Assembly (NCBI GenBank): GCA_037387425.1
Contig: JARRLC010000091.1
Coordinates: 1 to 9,925, forward strand
Source of the DNA: JARRLC01 sp037387425
Lineage (GTDB): Bacteria > Pseudomonadota > Alphaproteobacteria > Rhizobiales > Rhodomicrobiaceae
Reading direction: 5' to 3'
DNA length: 9,925 bases
Under the pieces are notes generated by a model that did not search any database, was not told where the DNA came from, and saw nothing but the letters and a program-made list of their open reading frames with translations. This document shows, piece after piece, positions 1 through 5,790 of this stretch (its first letter is position 1; each line of letters opens with the position of its first letter). Made by a program: the position numbers and the translations under genes.

Positions 1-147
1 GGCTGTTGGCAAGGCCGACTGTGTGACATCGACTTGTGGCGACGGAGCGTCAGTATCGAAAAATGGTGTAGCTGCGCATCCACTCAACGCAAAAGCTGAA
101 ACACCGGCGAGAAGAACTTGTTTTATCAACCTTAGGTTGTTTTTCAT
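1..147 (-). CDS. Lipoprotein, N-terminal 49 residues only; candidate CsgG/HfaB-like secretion lipoprotein
   Basis: This gene starts at the ATG (complement of 145-147) and leaves the window at base 1, so only 49 residues are visible. They form a type II signal peptide: a basic start (MKNNLRLIK), a hydrophobic core, and the lipobox ALSGC with the lipidated cysteine at residue 24. A Pro/Asp/Thr-rich linker follows. A GGGGA ribosome site lies 8 bases before the ATG. The gene begins 58 bases after the stop of an HfaA-like secreted protein, with no hairpin between, so the two are probably co-transcribed. In holdfast-anchor operons the gene after hfaA is hfaB, a CsgG-like lipoprotein that forms the outer-membrane export pore. 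That identity is an inference from gene order and the lipobox, because the CsgG domain lies outside the window. Any other outer-membrane lipoprotein is possible. Confidence 0.72.
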   Translation of the reverse strand, partial: MKNNLRLIKQVLLAGVSAFALSGCAATPFFDTDAPSPQVDVTQSALPTA

Positions 148-205
148 GAAGCAGATCCCCATAGCCAAAGACGACATAAATATTTAATTTGCAGGATAAA
201 ATAAC

Positions 206-601
206 TTATTTATTTGTGTTGTTTGCGTTCTTACCAGTATTAATTTGGCCGCTATTGCTAATATCGCCTTTATTTTTACTGTATTGCTTAGCTTTGATAT
301 CAACGTCGTTACCGTCACCGACAATATTGTTGCTGATAACTGATTGACTGCCGATCGAATAAATATTGTAGCTCTCACCCGAGCCATTTGCGTAAAGCAG
401 CCCATCTTTCGCGGAATTGACCTGCCCAGCCACAACACCATTTTGAACATGCATAGCGGCGGATTCCAGCGCGCCGTCCACTGTGGCGCCGCCCGGAGCC
501 GTTCCCCACATGCTGCTGGCGTCATAACTTTCCGAACCCGCAAATGCTGGGGCCACAAACATGAGAGAGACGAGAACAGGAGTAAGATGTAGTAATTTCA
601 T
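206..601 (-). CDS. Small secreted Asn/Gly-rich protein, HfaA-like (candidate holdfast anchor or curlin-like subunit)
   Basis: This encodes 131 residues. A Sec signal peptide with a hydrophobic core at 3-18 ends in the cleavage motif AFA (19-21). The mature protein is small, lacks cysteine and is rich in Ser, Gly and Asn. Its C-terminal third (about 82-125) has spaced Asn, Gln and Ile residues, including SIGSQSVISNN, GDGNDVDIKAKQ and NKGDIS. This resembles the conserved tail of HfaA, which together with HfaB and HfaD anchors the holdfast adhesin to the cell pole in Caulobacter relatives, and more loosely the SxxxQxGxxNxA repeats of curlins. The start is well supported by GGAGGG 7 bases before the ATG. 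The following lipoprotein gene (1-147) fits an hfaA-hfaB order. The similarity is judged by eye from memory of the family. A generic curlin-like surface fibre subunit is the main alternative. Confidence 0.68.
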   Translation of the reverse strand: MKLLHLTPVLVSLMFVAPAFAGSESYDASSMWGTAPGGATVDGALESAAMHVQNGVVAGQVNSAKDGLLYANGSGESYNIYSIGSQSVISNNIVGDGNDVDIKAKQYSKNKGDISNSGQINTGKNANNTNK

Positions 602-710
602 TTGCTAACCCTCCGATACGGAACCATGGCAGCCTTGAGAAATAGGCGTTGCTCTAGGTCCGTTCTTTTGTCGACTACACCCACCAGGATTGGCGGGTGG
701 GAAAACCGAT

Positions 711-877
711 TGTGGCTGCAGTATGTTTTTTTGTGGCCAGCCTTGATTCTGAGAAGTACCTTCTTCAAAGAGCGGACACAGTTCGGAGAGTTACTTACGT
801 AAAGTTTTCACATAATTTTTGTGGCATACTCGCCACATATGTGGCCACAGCTCCGCATGCGGACAACTGCGGCCACA
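711..877. promoter_or_regulatory. Cluster of TGTGGC/GCCACA half-sites with nested palindromes, possible operator region
   Basis: The gap between the DMT permease and the HfaA-like gene contains seven copies of the hexamer TGTGGC or its complement GCCACA, at 711-716, 732-737, 820-825, 832-837, 840-845, 844-849 and 872-877. Four of them form a compact array: the pair at 820-837 is an inverted repeat with a 6-base spacer, 832-845 is a perfect 14-base palindrome (GCCACATATGTGGC), and 840-849 is a perfect 10-base palindrome. A further palindrome, CCGCATGCGG, lies at 853-862. TTTTTGTGGC occurs at both 728-737 and 816-825. No T-run follows any of these hairpins in the direction of the minus-strand genes, so a simple terminator is unlikely. 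Binding by a dimeric regulator of the HfaA-like operon is an inference. Confidence 0.45.
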
Positions 878-889
878 TTTCAGTCATAT

Positions 890-1855
890 TCAGCCTGCGC
901 CACGTTTTCGCCGTGCGTCCGCCAGCGTGAACAATCCCACGCCGATCAACACTAACGCGGTTCCCAGCGCATCGATGAAGGTGAACGGCTCACCAATAAT
1001 CACCACCGCCATAATGATCGTGGCAACCGGGCTTATTGTGCCTATCGTCGCCACCGCCTGTGCGTTGATCCGTCCCAGCGCGGCGTTTATCATGAATGTC
1101 GGCATGATCGTCGCGAACACGGCCATCACCGCAACCAGCCAATATATACGCGGCGTCTGGGTGAACAGATCGCCAGGGCTGTGCACAATGCTGAAATGTA
1201 TCAACGTAGCGGCGCTCGCCGTCATCATGGCGACGCAAGTAAACAGCCACGGCCCCATGCGCCGCACAACAGACGCGGCGACAAGCTGATAGCCTGCAAA
1301 TGTGATCGCACCGGTCATCACGAATGCCGCGCCGTAAAGCGTATGTTCGCCGCTGGCAGTTGCGCCACCGCCAAAGATAACGCCGATCCCGGCATAGGCG
1401 ATGAGCAGCGCGAGCACGCCGCGCATCGTTACGGAATACCCGAAGAATATTGCGCCGAGTACCATAACAAACATCGGGTAGGTATAGAGGATGAGCCGTT
1501 CAAGCTGAACGGACAGATACAACAGGCCGACAAAGTCAAGATACGCCGATAAGTAATATCCAATTATACCAACAGCGATACTTACTATCAAAACGTCCAG
1601 AGGAATTTTCTCGTTGCCTGAGCGCACATGATTACGCCAAGCCATTGCACCAATCACAATGTAAACTGGCAAGGAAAACATCATGCGCAAGGCAAGCAGC
1701 GTTATGGCGTCCACGGCGGGAGCGCCGCCCGCGTCACCATAAGCGAGCTTGATCAAAATGCCCTTGATCGCGAATAACGTCGTACCAAGCGCTGCAAACG
1801 AATATCCGATAAGCTGGTATGCGCGCGTCGGCGCTGGCGCAGTAATCTGAGCCAT
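890..1855 (-). CDS. DMT-superfamily transporter with two EamA domains
   Basis: This 321-residue inner-membrane protein has about ten hydrophobic segments and the duplicated layout of the EamA (drug/metabolite transporter, RhaT-like) family, with repeats at roughly 15-158 and 174-307. Family-type motifs are visible: ALRMMFSLP in the first repeat (55-63), the YLSVQLERLI and YPMFVMVLGAIFFGY helices (113-140), and in the second repeat SPVATIIMAVVIIGEPFT (265-282) followed by ALGTALVLIGVGLF. The tail is basic (ARRKRGAG), as expected on the cytoplasmic side. The length is near the usual 290-320. The ATG is preceded by GAGGG at a good distance. Members export or import amino acids, nucleosides or other metabolites, and the substrate cannot be read from sequence. 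It appears to be a single-gene unit. Confidence 0.94.
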   Translation of the reverse strand: MAQITAPAPTRAYQLIGYSFAALGTTLFAIKGILIKLAYGDAGGAPAVDAITLLALRMMFSLPVYIVIGAMAWRNHVRSGNEKIPLDVLIVSIAVGIIGYYLSAYLDFVGLLYLSVQLERLILYTYPMFVMVLGAIFFGYSVTMRGVLALLIAYAGIGVIFGGGATASGEHTLYGAAFVMTGAITFAGYQLVAASVVRRMGPWLFTCVAMMTASAATLIHFSIVHSPGDLFTQTPRIYWLVAVMAVFATIMPTFMINAALGRINAQAVATIGTISPVATIIMAVVIIGEPFTFIDALGTALVLIGVGLFTLADARRKRGAG

Positions 1856-2283
1856 GGTTCCCTCAAGTCAGAGGCGCGCGCAAATGTGAGAGGATTGATG
1901 CTGATAACAACCGTCTCGCTTTGCTTTGCGAGCCGGTTGCAGATGATCTCAAACGCCGAGAATCCGCCCCGACCGCATAGCGGCGGCCGTGATCGTAAGC
2001 CAGCGACGTTTGATAATATTCAGCATGGGAGCGGCTGTAACATATGTGAGCACGCCCCGCTACCCATAAAATAATGAACGTGATCTGGCAGGGTGCCTCA
2101 ATATGATACAACTCCGACCTTAGGGTTGAGGAACAATAGAGTCACTTAGTTGGCAGCTGCTGCTCTGTCCTTATAAAACGCACCGGCGTAAAACATTCGT
2201 TGGATATGAGGAAATGAGCCATACAAAAGTCTCAAAAAATGATTAAATGCTCCTTGGATTGACGATTCGGGGGTCGAACAGCA
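1856..2283. other. Intergenic region between divergent genes, no convincing gene
   Basis: These 428 bases separate the divergently oriented DMT permease (minus) and lipoprotein (plus), so the promoters of both should lie here. Two short reading frames, 1863-2111 minus and 1886-2074 plus, overlap each other. Neither has a ribosome site, recognisable domain or coding-like composition that I can defend. The last 80 bases before 2284 are AT-rich, which fits a promoter for the lipoprotein, but no convincing pair of -35 and -10 boxes was found. No tRNA or riboswitch fold was recognised. Confidence 0.5.
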
Positions 2284-2739
2284 ATGGAAAGCACTTCCAT
2301 TCAACGGATTTTTGGCGCTGCTGCATTGGCTGGCGCATTTTTGCTCGGTGGCTGCGGCTCTGCCGGAGGCGTTGACTTGCAAATTGACGCGCCTGTGCTG
2401 AATGCAGTTGGGCTAAACCTGTCTGGTAAGGCAAAAGACGAATCAGACCTGCCGGAGCGTCCGGGGCTTGTCGTGCCGCCATCCACATCTAGCTTGCCGG
2501 AACCGGGAGAACGCACTGGAACCGCCGCTCAGAGCTGGCCAGTTGACGCTGACAATGAGAAAAAGAAAGTTGCCGAGGCCAAAGCCGCCGCACGCGAAAA
2601 ATACTGCGCCGAGGGCGATTGGGGCAGTAAAAGCGATATCAGCGAATTCGAAAAGGCAACTGGACGCCAGCAACGCTGTCCTTCAAAGCTGGGTAAAGCC
2701 CTCAGTAAAAGCTTCGGTGGTCGCCCCGCAGAAGATTAA
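2284..2739 (+). CDS. Small alphaproteobacterial lipoprotein of unknown function
   Basis: This 151-residue protein starts with a type II signal peptide: hydrophobic residues 9-22, then LLGGC with the acylated cysteine at position 24. After the cysteine comes a segment containing DAPVLNAVGLN (35-45), then a proline-rich stretch with LPERPGLVVPP (56-66) and LPEPG (71-75), a basic helical region (91-106), and a C-terminal part with two further cysteines (108 and 132). From memory, small lipoproteins of alphaproteobacteria share this layout, with a short 'D-x-VGL' segment followed by 'APLVLPP...LPxPG'. No function is assigned to them. The protein is probably held on the inner face of the outer membrane or in the periplasm. 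The ribosome site is weak: a G-run lies 9-13 bases before the ATG. A weak terminator may follow. Coding status is confident, function unknown. Confidence 0.85.
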   Translation: MESTSIQRIFGAAALAGAFLLGGCGSAGGVDLQIDAPVLNAVGLNLSGKAKDESDLPERPGLVVPPSTSSLPEPGERTGTAAQSWPVDADNEKKKVAEAKAAAREKYCAEGDWGSKSDISEFEKATGRQQRCPSKLGKALSKSFGGRPAED

Positions 2740-2748
2740 TTTTGTGGG

Positions 2749-2769
2749 GGCTGCCTCTCTAGCCTTTTT
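2749..2769 (+). terminator. Weak candidate intrinsic terminator after the lipoprotein gene
   Basis: GGCT (2749-2752) pairs with AGCC (2761-2764) around an 8-base loop. Preceding Gs can add G-U pairs, and five Ts follow directly (2765-2769). It sits 10 bases after the lipoprotein stop codon. The stem is short, so this is a tentative call based on position and the T-run. Confidence 0.35.
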
Positions 2770-2901
2770 CGGATACTCAGCCTGAGTGCCCATAACTGAC
2801 CTTATGGCAACACTTCTTTAGGAAGAAAATCAGCTCGCGTCATTTTGTTGTCGGGCTGATAGCGTTGATCCTAATTATTCACTATCCTTGACACACGAGG
2901 A

Positions 2902-2955
2902 TTTCAGTCAGCAGGCCAGTTGCGGACAAGTTTTCCGTTGTCTGCTAGGCTGAAA
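2902..2955 (+). other. Nested imperfect hairpin, possible structured leader RNA or small RNA
   Basis: Three sets of arms nest inside one another: TTTCAG (2902-2907) with CTGAAA (2950-2955), AGCA (2910-2913) with TGCT (2943-2946), and GACAA (2925-2929) with TTGTC (2938-2942). Small internal loops separate them, with an 8-base apical loop. The fold lies about 100 bases before the DUF4239 start codon. I do not recognise a known RNA family. Strand is arbitrary because the symmetry works either way. Confidence 0.3.
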
Positions 2956-3057
2956 GCTATATTTGGCGGCTAACAAAAATCGGGGACTGGCTTGAGTGCG
3001 CGGTGTTGCCTGACCATTTGACGCTCATGGCAATATTTGCGGCTGCCAGTAGAATTT

Positions 3058-4101
3058 ATGACAAATCAAAGTGCATTAAAGGGATTTGACGAGCAAACAG
3101 GCGAATGCCACACGTCTCATTTGGAAACGTTATGGCATCGCATTATTTCCATCGAATACGTTGCCGTTGCGATGACGGTAGTGCTGATCTATTCGATTGG
3201 CGCACATCCGATCTGGTACGCAGTTTTGTTGATTGCCGTTCTGGCGGTTTGGCGCATTAGCTGGCTTAGGCGACTTGGTTCTATGGCAGCTCGTGTTTTG
3301 CTGCCTATATGGATCGGCTGGCTTTGTGTAGAAGTGTATATTGTCGTCCAGAACGACACGGATTTAGAGAAGTTTGTTAAGTTCTTTGAGTTTAACGATA
3401 AATATAAAGAGCCGTTTTACACCGCTGTTTCCACTCTTTATGCAATCGTTACCGCTCTTGCTCTGGTGAAGGGTATAGAGGATTTCGACAAATTAAAGAA
3501 CAGCATCGCGGAAGAAGTTCATAGGATTCACTCTATCATAGATCTTTCCGCCTATTTCGAAGGAAAAAACCGGAAATATGTAATCGATCTGAAGAAAAAC
3601 TTGGCGAAATACGCGCGGAATGTGGGGCAGTCCTGCGATCAGGGAGTAAAGTCGCCCAACCGGCAGTTGTTACTTGCCAGTCAAAACGACATTTCCAATC
3701 TTGATCCGGAAGACGAAAACGACAAGATCGCTCTTGCAGAAATAATGAAGGAATGCGCGGAGCTATCCACGCTGAGGGTGAAGCGCATCAATTCCGTCGG
3801 CGAAAAAATCCCGATGTATCTGCTGATAGCGTTGTGGGTGGCTGCTGGCGCGCTCATCCTGCCGTTTCTCAGCGAGCCGCTCACCACTGCTGTTTCCGGC
3901 GGGGCTACGATATTGAACCCTGAGCGGTTCAGCCAATATTACATGATTTTCCTTATGGCAACGCTGAACAGCTTTTTGCTGCTCATGTTGTCGGACATAA
4001 GCGATCCGTTCGACGGCTTTTGGAATGTAGACCGTCAAGCATTCAACGATCTGGCCGATGAGTTGGACGTTGAGATCGAACGAGAAGCAGCGGAGCAATA
4101 G
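3058..4101 (+). CDS. DUF4239 (bestrophin-like) membrane protein
   Basis: Starting from the ATG at 3058 the product has 347 residues. Hydrophobic segments lie near 28-48, 51-69, 78-97, 121-139, 252-271 and 294-312, with a soluble charged region (about 140-250) between the fourth and fifth. Two features suggest DUF4239, described as bestrophin-like: the fourth helix running into an amphipathic stretch with EDFDKLKNSIAEEVHRIHSI (141-160), and the last helix ending in LLMLSDISDPFDGFW (308-322), matching the family's 'l.sDl.nPF.G.w' close. Members are inner-membrane proteins of uncertain function, and a channel role is inferred only from the bestrophin resemblance. The family is usually shorter, about 220-260 residues, so the first two or three helices here are an extension. 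A TTG at 3037 could add 7 residues. Neither start has a clear ribosome site. The gene converges on the methyltransferase-like gene. Confidence 0.8.
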   Translation: MTNQSALKGFDEQTGECHTSHLETLWHRIISIEYVAVAMTVVLIYSIGAHPIWYAVLLIAVLAVWRISWLRRLGSMAARVLLPIWIGWLCVEVYIVVQNDTDLEKFVKFFEFNDKYKEPFYTAVSTLYAIVTALALVKGIEDFDKLKNSIAEEVHRIHSIIDLSAYFEGKNRKYVIDLKKNLAKYARNVGQSCDQGVKSPNRQLLLASQNDISNLDPEDENDKIALAEIMKECAELSTLRVKRINSVGEKIPMYLLIALWVAAGALILPFLSEPLTTAVSGGATILNPERFSQYYMIFLMATLNSFLLLMLSDISDPFDGFWNVDRQAFNDLADELDVEIEREAAEQ

Positions 4102-4102
4102 A

Positions 4103-4129
4103 GGCATCGGGCGATTCTTCGCCCATGCC
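4103..4129. terminator. Strong hairpin between convergent genes, probable bidirectional terminator
   Basis: GGCAT (4103-4107) and GGGCG (4109-4113), with one bulged C between them, pair with CGCCC (4120-4124) and ATGCC (4125-4129) around the loop ATTCTT. The 10-pair GC-rich stem begins 2 bases after the DUF4239 stop codon and lies 41 bases past the stop of the convergent minus-strand gene. The plus-strand side is moderately T-rich (ATACTTTGTCTT) and the other side less so. Position and stem strength make a terminator likely, mainly for the plus-strand transcript. Confidence 0.65.
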
Positions 4130-4169
4130 ATACTTTGTCTTACTACGCCAAGGTTGTGAATACTGGTCG

Positions 4170-4616
4170 CTACAGCCAGCGCCGCACGGATTTCTGGTAT
4201 TCGGCGTATGCCTCTCCGAACTTAGTTGCCATCGCCCGTTCTTCCCATGGGATGTACCAGAAATTCGCTAAGGCGAAAAACACCAGCGGACCAACAAGCG
4301 GCGACACAGTTCCAAACACAACCGCCAAGCCAATAAGAGTGACCAGCAAACCTAAATACATCGGATTTCGGGTGCGGCTGTAAAATGCCTCGGTCGTCAT
4401 TTGGCCAGGCTCACCAAATGTGTAAATGTTCGTGCCGAGATGGAAGAAAAGCCGAGCGTGAATGCCGGAAAGTCCCACACCTGCCACGCACAGAATTATG
4501 CCGAGCCAGTTCCATGGACTTGGGATCAAAGTTGAGAATGGCATGCTCCAGTGAAACACCGTCATGACGCAGGCTAATATATAAAAATGTGTCATCGGTA
4601 TTAAATACCATTTCAT
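4170..4616 (-). CDS. Isoprenylcysteine carboxyl methyltransferase (ICMT/PEMT)-family membrane protein
   Basis: This is a 148-residue integral membrane protein with hydrophobic segments near 8-24, 36-52, 86-101 and 105-122. It carries the family's C-terminal signature: RTRNPMYLGLL (81-91), in which Arg-Asn-Pro-x-Tyr contributes to S-adenosylmethionine binding, then PWEER (123-127) and FGEAYAEYQKSVRRW (133-147), the usual 'F...Y..Y...V.R.' close. The length is typical for bacterial members. Such proteins methylate small molecules, lipids or isoprenoid-type substrates at the membrane. Bacteria lack classical prenylated CaaX proteins, so the substrate is unknown. AAGGG lies about 8 bases before the ATG. 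It is transcribed away from a GCATG-rich gap and converges on the DUF4239 gene. Confidence 0.9.
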   Translation of the reverse strand: MKWYLIPMTHFYILACVMTVFHWSMPFSTLIPSPWNWLGIILCVAGVGLSGIHARLFFHLGTNIYTFGEPGQMTTEAFYSRTRNPMYLGLLVTLIGLAVVFGTVSPLVGPLVFFALANFWYIPWEERAMATKFGEAYAEYQKSVRRWL

Positions 4617-4751
4617 GGATATACCCTTGAATGATTACAAATATTTCCGCAGCTTCCATGTATCAGCTAAGCATTGTTGCAGTAACATAGGATAAGACGA
4701 TGACGTTTTTTAGGACGTTTTAGAATCTCGCTAAGAAGACTACTTCCGCTT

Positions 4752-4841
4752 ATGCCTTCTAAGGGCATGTGGGATAGACGCATGCTATCACGCATAGGCA
4801 TGTGGAGCGAGGTCCGGCGGAGCGCACGAATATGCATGCAT
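4752..4841. repeat. Cluster of short GCATG repeats and small hairpins
   Basis: Between the two minus-strand membrane-protein genes lie a 9-base direct repeat GGCATGTGG (4764-4772 and 4797-4805), a hairpin of ATGCCTT with AGGGCAT (4752-4768), a small dyad GATAG/CTATC (4773-4789) centred near GCATGC (4780-4785), and a perfect palindrome ATGCATGCAT (4832-4841). GCATG occurs four times in about 75 bases. No T-run marks a terminator for the upstream gene. Function is unknown; it could hold regulatory sites for the methyltransferase-family gene at 4170-4616. Confidence 0.4.
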
Positions 4842-4850
4842 TATTGGAGG

Positions 4851-5537
4851 TTATTTCGCAGCTTGCTGCATAACCATCGTGTTGATGATCTCTACCGTAT
4901 CATCGTTGGAGAGCCCAAACCTGGTTATGCGCGGTATTCCCAACACGGCTGAATTCGGGTCATTTTTGAGTCGGTTGCGCATTTCTTGCAAGGCATTCAC
5001 TGTATCCGAACCGGCGTCGGCCTCACCGAAAACCATGCCGAACGCCTTTACGCCCATGTCCAGCGCGCCACCTGATTGCGAGCGCCCCTGCCGTTCCATA
5101 AGCATAAAGAGGAAGCGTTCAACTCCGCCCAGTTGCGCTTTGTATTTTGGAGCATTCCTCAAGATAAACAGCACGTCGCTATTGTTCGTCATGCCGATCT
5201 GAATGCTGTAAATCCATGCTGGGCCAATATCAGACCAGGGTATATCTATATTATAAAGCCCATGGTAGATGCCTTGCTTGGAAAATTCGAGCATTCCGCG
5301 CTCTCCCGACCGGGAAAGCACGTTGAAATACACATAAAAGCCAAAGCCGAAAAATGGCAATCCTATGAGGCCCACCAGGAATTCAAATGGTCCGCCATCA
5401 ACAAGCGCAAACAATGAGCCGCCAACCAGAAAAAGCCCGCCGAATACAAAAAACAGCCAGGACCAAATGCCCGGCTTGGCGCGGATCGGTTCGGTAAGTC
5501 CATATTGCCGGAAATGTTGAATAGTGCGCGAAGACAA
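4851..5537 (-). CDS. Two-pass membrane protein with STM3941-like (PH-like) layout
   Basis: This product has two transmembrane segments near residues 25-45 and 52-72 (the second with LPFFGFGFYVYF), then a soluble domain. The early part of that domain reads like the bacterial STM3941 family: 'GIYHGLYNIDIPWSDI' (89-104), a beta-rich stretch, and VLFILRNAPKY (122-132), similar to the family's 'IPWeDI...i.LkNPekY'. The last 95 residues, with GGALDMGVKAFGM and a C-terminal FGLSNDDTVEIIN, I do not recognise. The function of such proteins is unknown. The start is uncertain. TTG at 5537 has GAGG 6 bases upstream and gives 228 residues; TTG at 5549 would add 4 residues with no ribosome site. A nearby ATG (5554) is out of frame and meets a stop after two codons. 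The gene has its own promoter candidate. Confidence 0.8.
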   Translation of the reverse strand: MSSRTIQHFRQYGLTEPIRAKPGIWSWLFFVFGGLFLVGGSLFALVDGGPFEFLVGLIGLPFFGFGFYVYFNVLSRSGERGMLEFSKQGIYHGLYNIDIPWSDIGPAWIYSIQIGMTNNSDVLFILRNAPKYKAQLGGVERFLFMLMERQGRSQSGGALDMGVKAFGMVFGEADAGSDTVNALQEMRNRLKNDPNSAVLGIPRITRFGLSNDDTVEIINTMVMQQAAK

Positions 5538-5569
5538 ATCACACCTCAATACATTGGATTTGCTGCTAA

Positions 5570-5598
5570 ATTATCCGATTGCATAGCCTTTGTGCAAT
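5570..5598 (-). promoter_or_regulatory. Candidate promoter with operator-like dyad for the STM3941-like gene
   Basis: On the minus strand TTGCAC (5597-5592) and GATAAT (5575-5570) match -35 and -10 boxes with a 16-base spacer. Initiation would fall about 25-30 bases before the TTG at 5537. A perfect dyad, ATTGCA (5578-5583) and TGCAAT (5593-5598) separated by 9 bases, overlaps the -35 box and spacer. A dimeric repressor could block the polymerase there. This is read by eye and unproven. Confidence 0.42.
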
Positions 5599-5744
5599 AT
5601 ATTTACGAGTTATCCAGAAATGATCAGAGCTGGCTATCTGTTAACGAAATTACGGCCAGGAAAGCTTTGAAGCAGGAGAGCGTTTGCTAGTTAAGCGCGA
5701 CAATAAGAGGCGGGTCTTAATGGTAGTTGCCATTGCTCCGGCGT

Positions 5745-5774
5745 GCTATAAGCGATTTTTATAAAAATTATAGC
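5745..5774. repeat. Nested AT-rich palindrome upstream of the glycosyltransferase
   Basis: GCTATAA (5745-5751) and TTATAGC (5768-5774) form a perfect 7-base inverted repeat. They enclose a perfect 14-base palindrome, ATTTTTATAAAAAT (5755-5768), so the 30 bases can fold into one long hairpin with a GCG bulge. It ends 16 bases before the ATG at 5791 and 7 bases before the GGAGGAG ribosome site. It could be an operator, a cruciform, or an mRNA hairpin that affects translation. A T-run lies inside the stem and not after it, so it is not a standard terminator. Confidence 0.5.
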
Positions 5775-5790
5775 TATTATTGGAGGAGTT

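Larger units (their letters stand above)
2740..3036. other. Structured intergenic region between lipoprotein and DUF4239 genes
   Basis: There is no reading frame worth calling in these 297 bases, but several inverted repeats. They are a weak terminator-like hairpin at 2749-2769, a perfect ACTCAG-C-CTGAGT dyad at 2775-2787, a TTCTT-TAGG-AAGAA hairpin near 2816-2829, and a nested stem at 2902-2955. A consensus -35 hexamer TTGACA is at 2888-2893, but nothing like a -10 box lies 16-18 bases after it. The region probably carries the promoter of the membrane-protein gene. Confidence 0.5.

Noticed and set aside
680..701. CCCACC/GGTGGG hairpin before the HfaA-like gene as a terminator
   Set aside because: The stem is 6 pairs with a 10-base loop and no T-run follows on either strand.
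1863..2111. Minus-strand reading frame of 82 residues in the DMT/lipoprotein gap, with a 62-residue plus-strand frame over it (1886-2074)
   Set aside because: The two overlap each other, lack ribosome sites and show no domain, signal or coding-like composition that favours one over chance.
4752..4841. Integron attC site or insertion-sequence remnant
   Set aside because: There are no GTTRRRY/RYYYAAC core sites, no paired terminal repeats with target duplication and no integrase or transposase nearby.
5505..5690. Plus-strand 61-residue frame before the glycosyltransferase
   Set aside because: It overlaps the start of the STM3941-like gene and its promoter, has no ribosome site and no recognisable feature.
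5745..5774. AT-rich nested palindrome as an intrinsic terminator
   Set aside because: The T-run is inside the stem, the stem lacks GC pairs at its core, and no plus-strand gene ends upstream.
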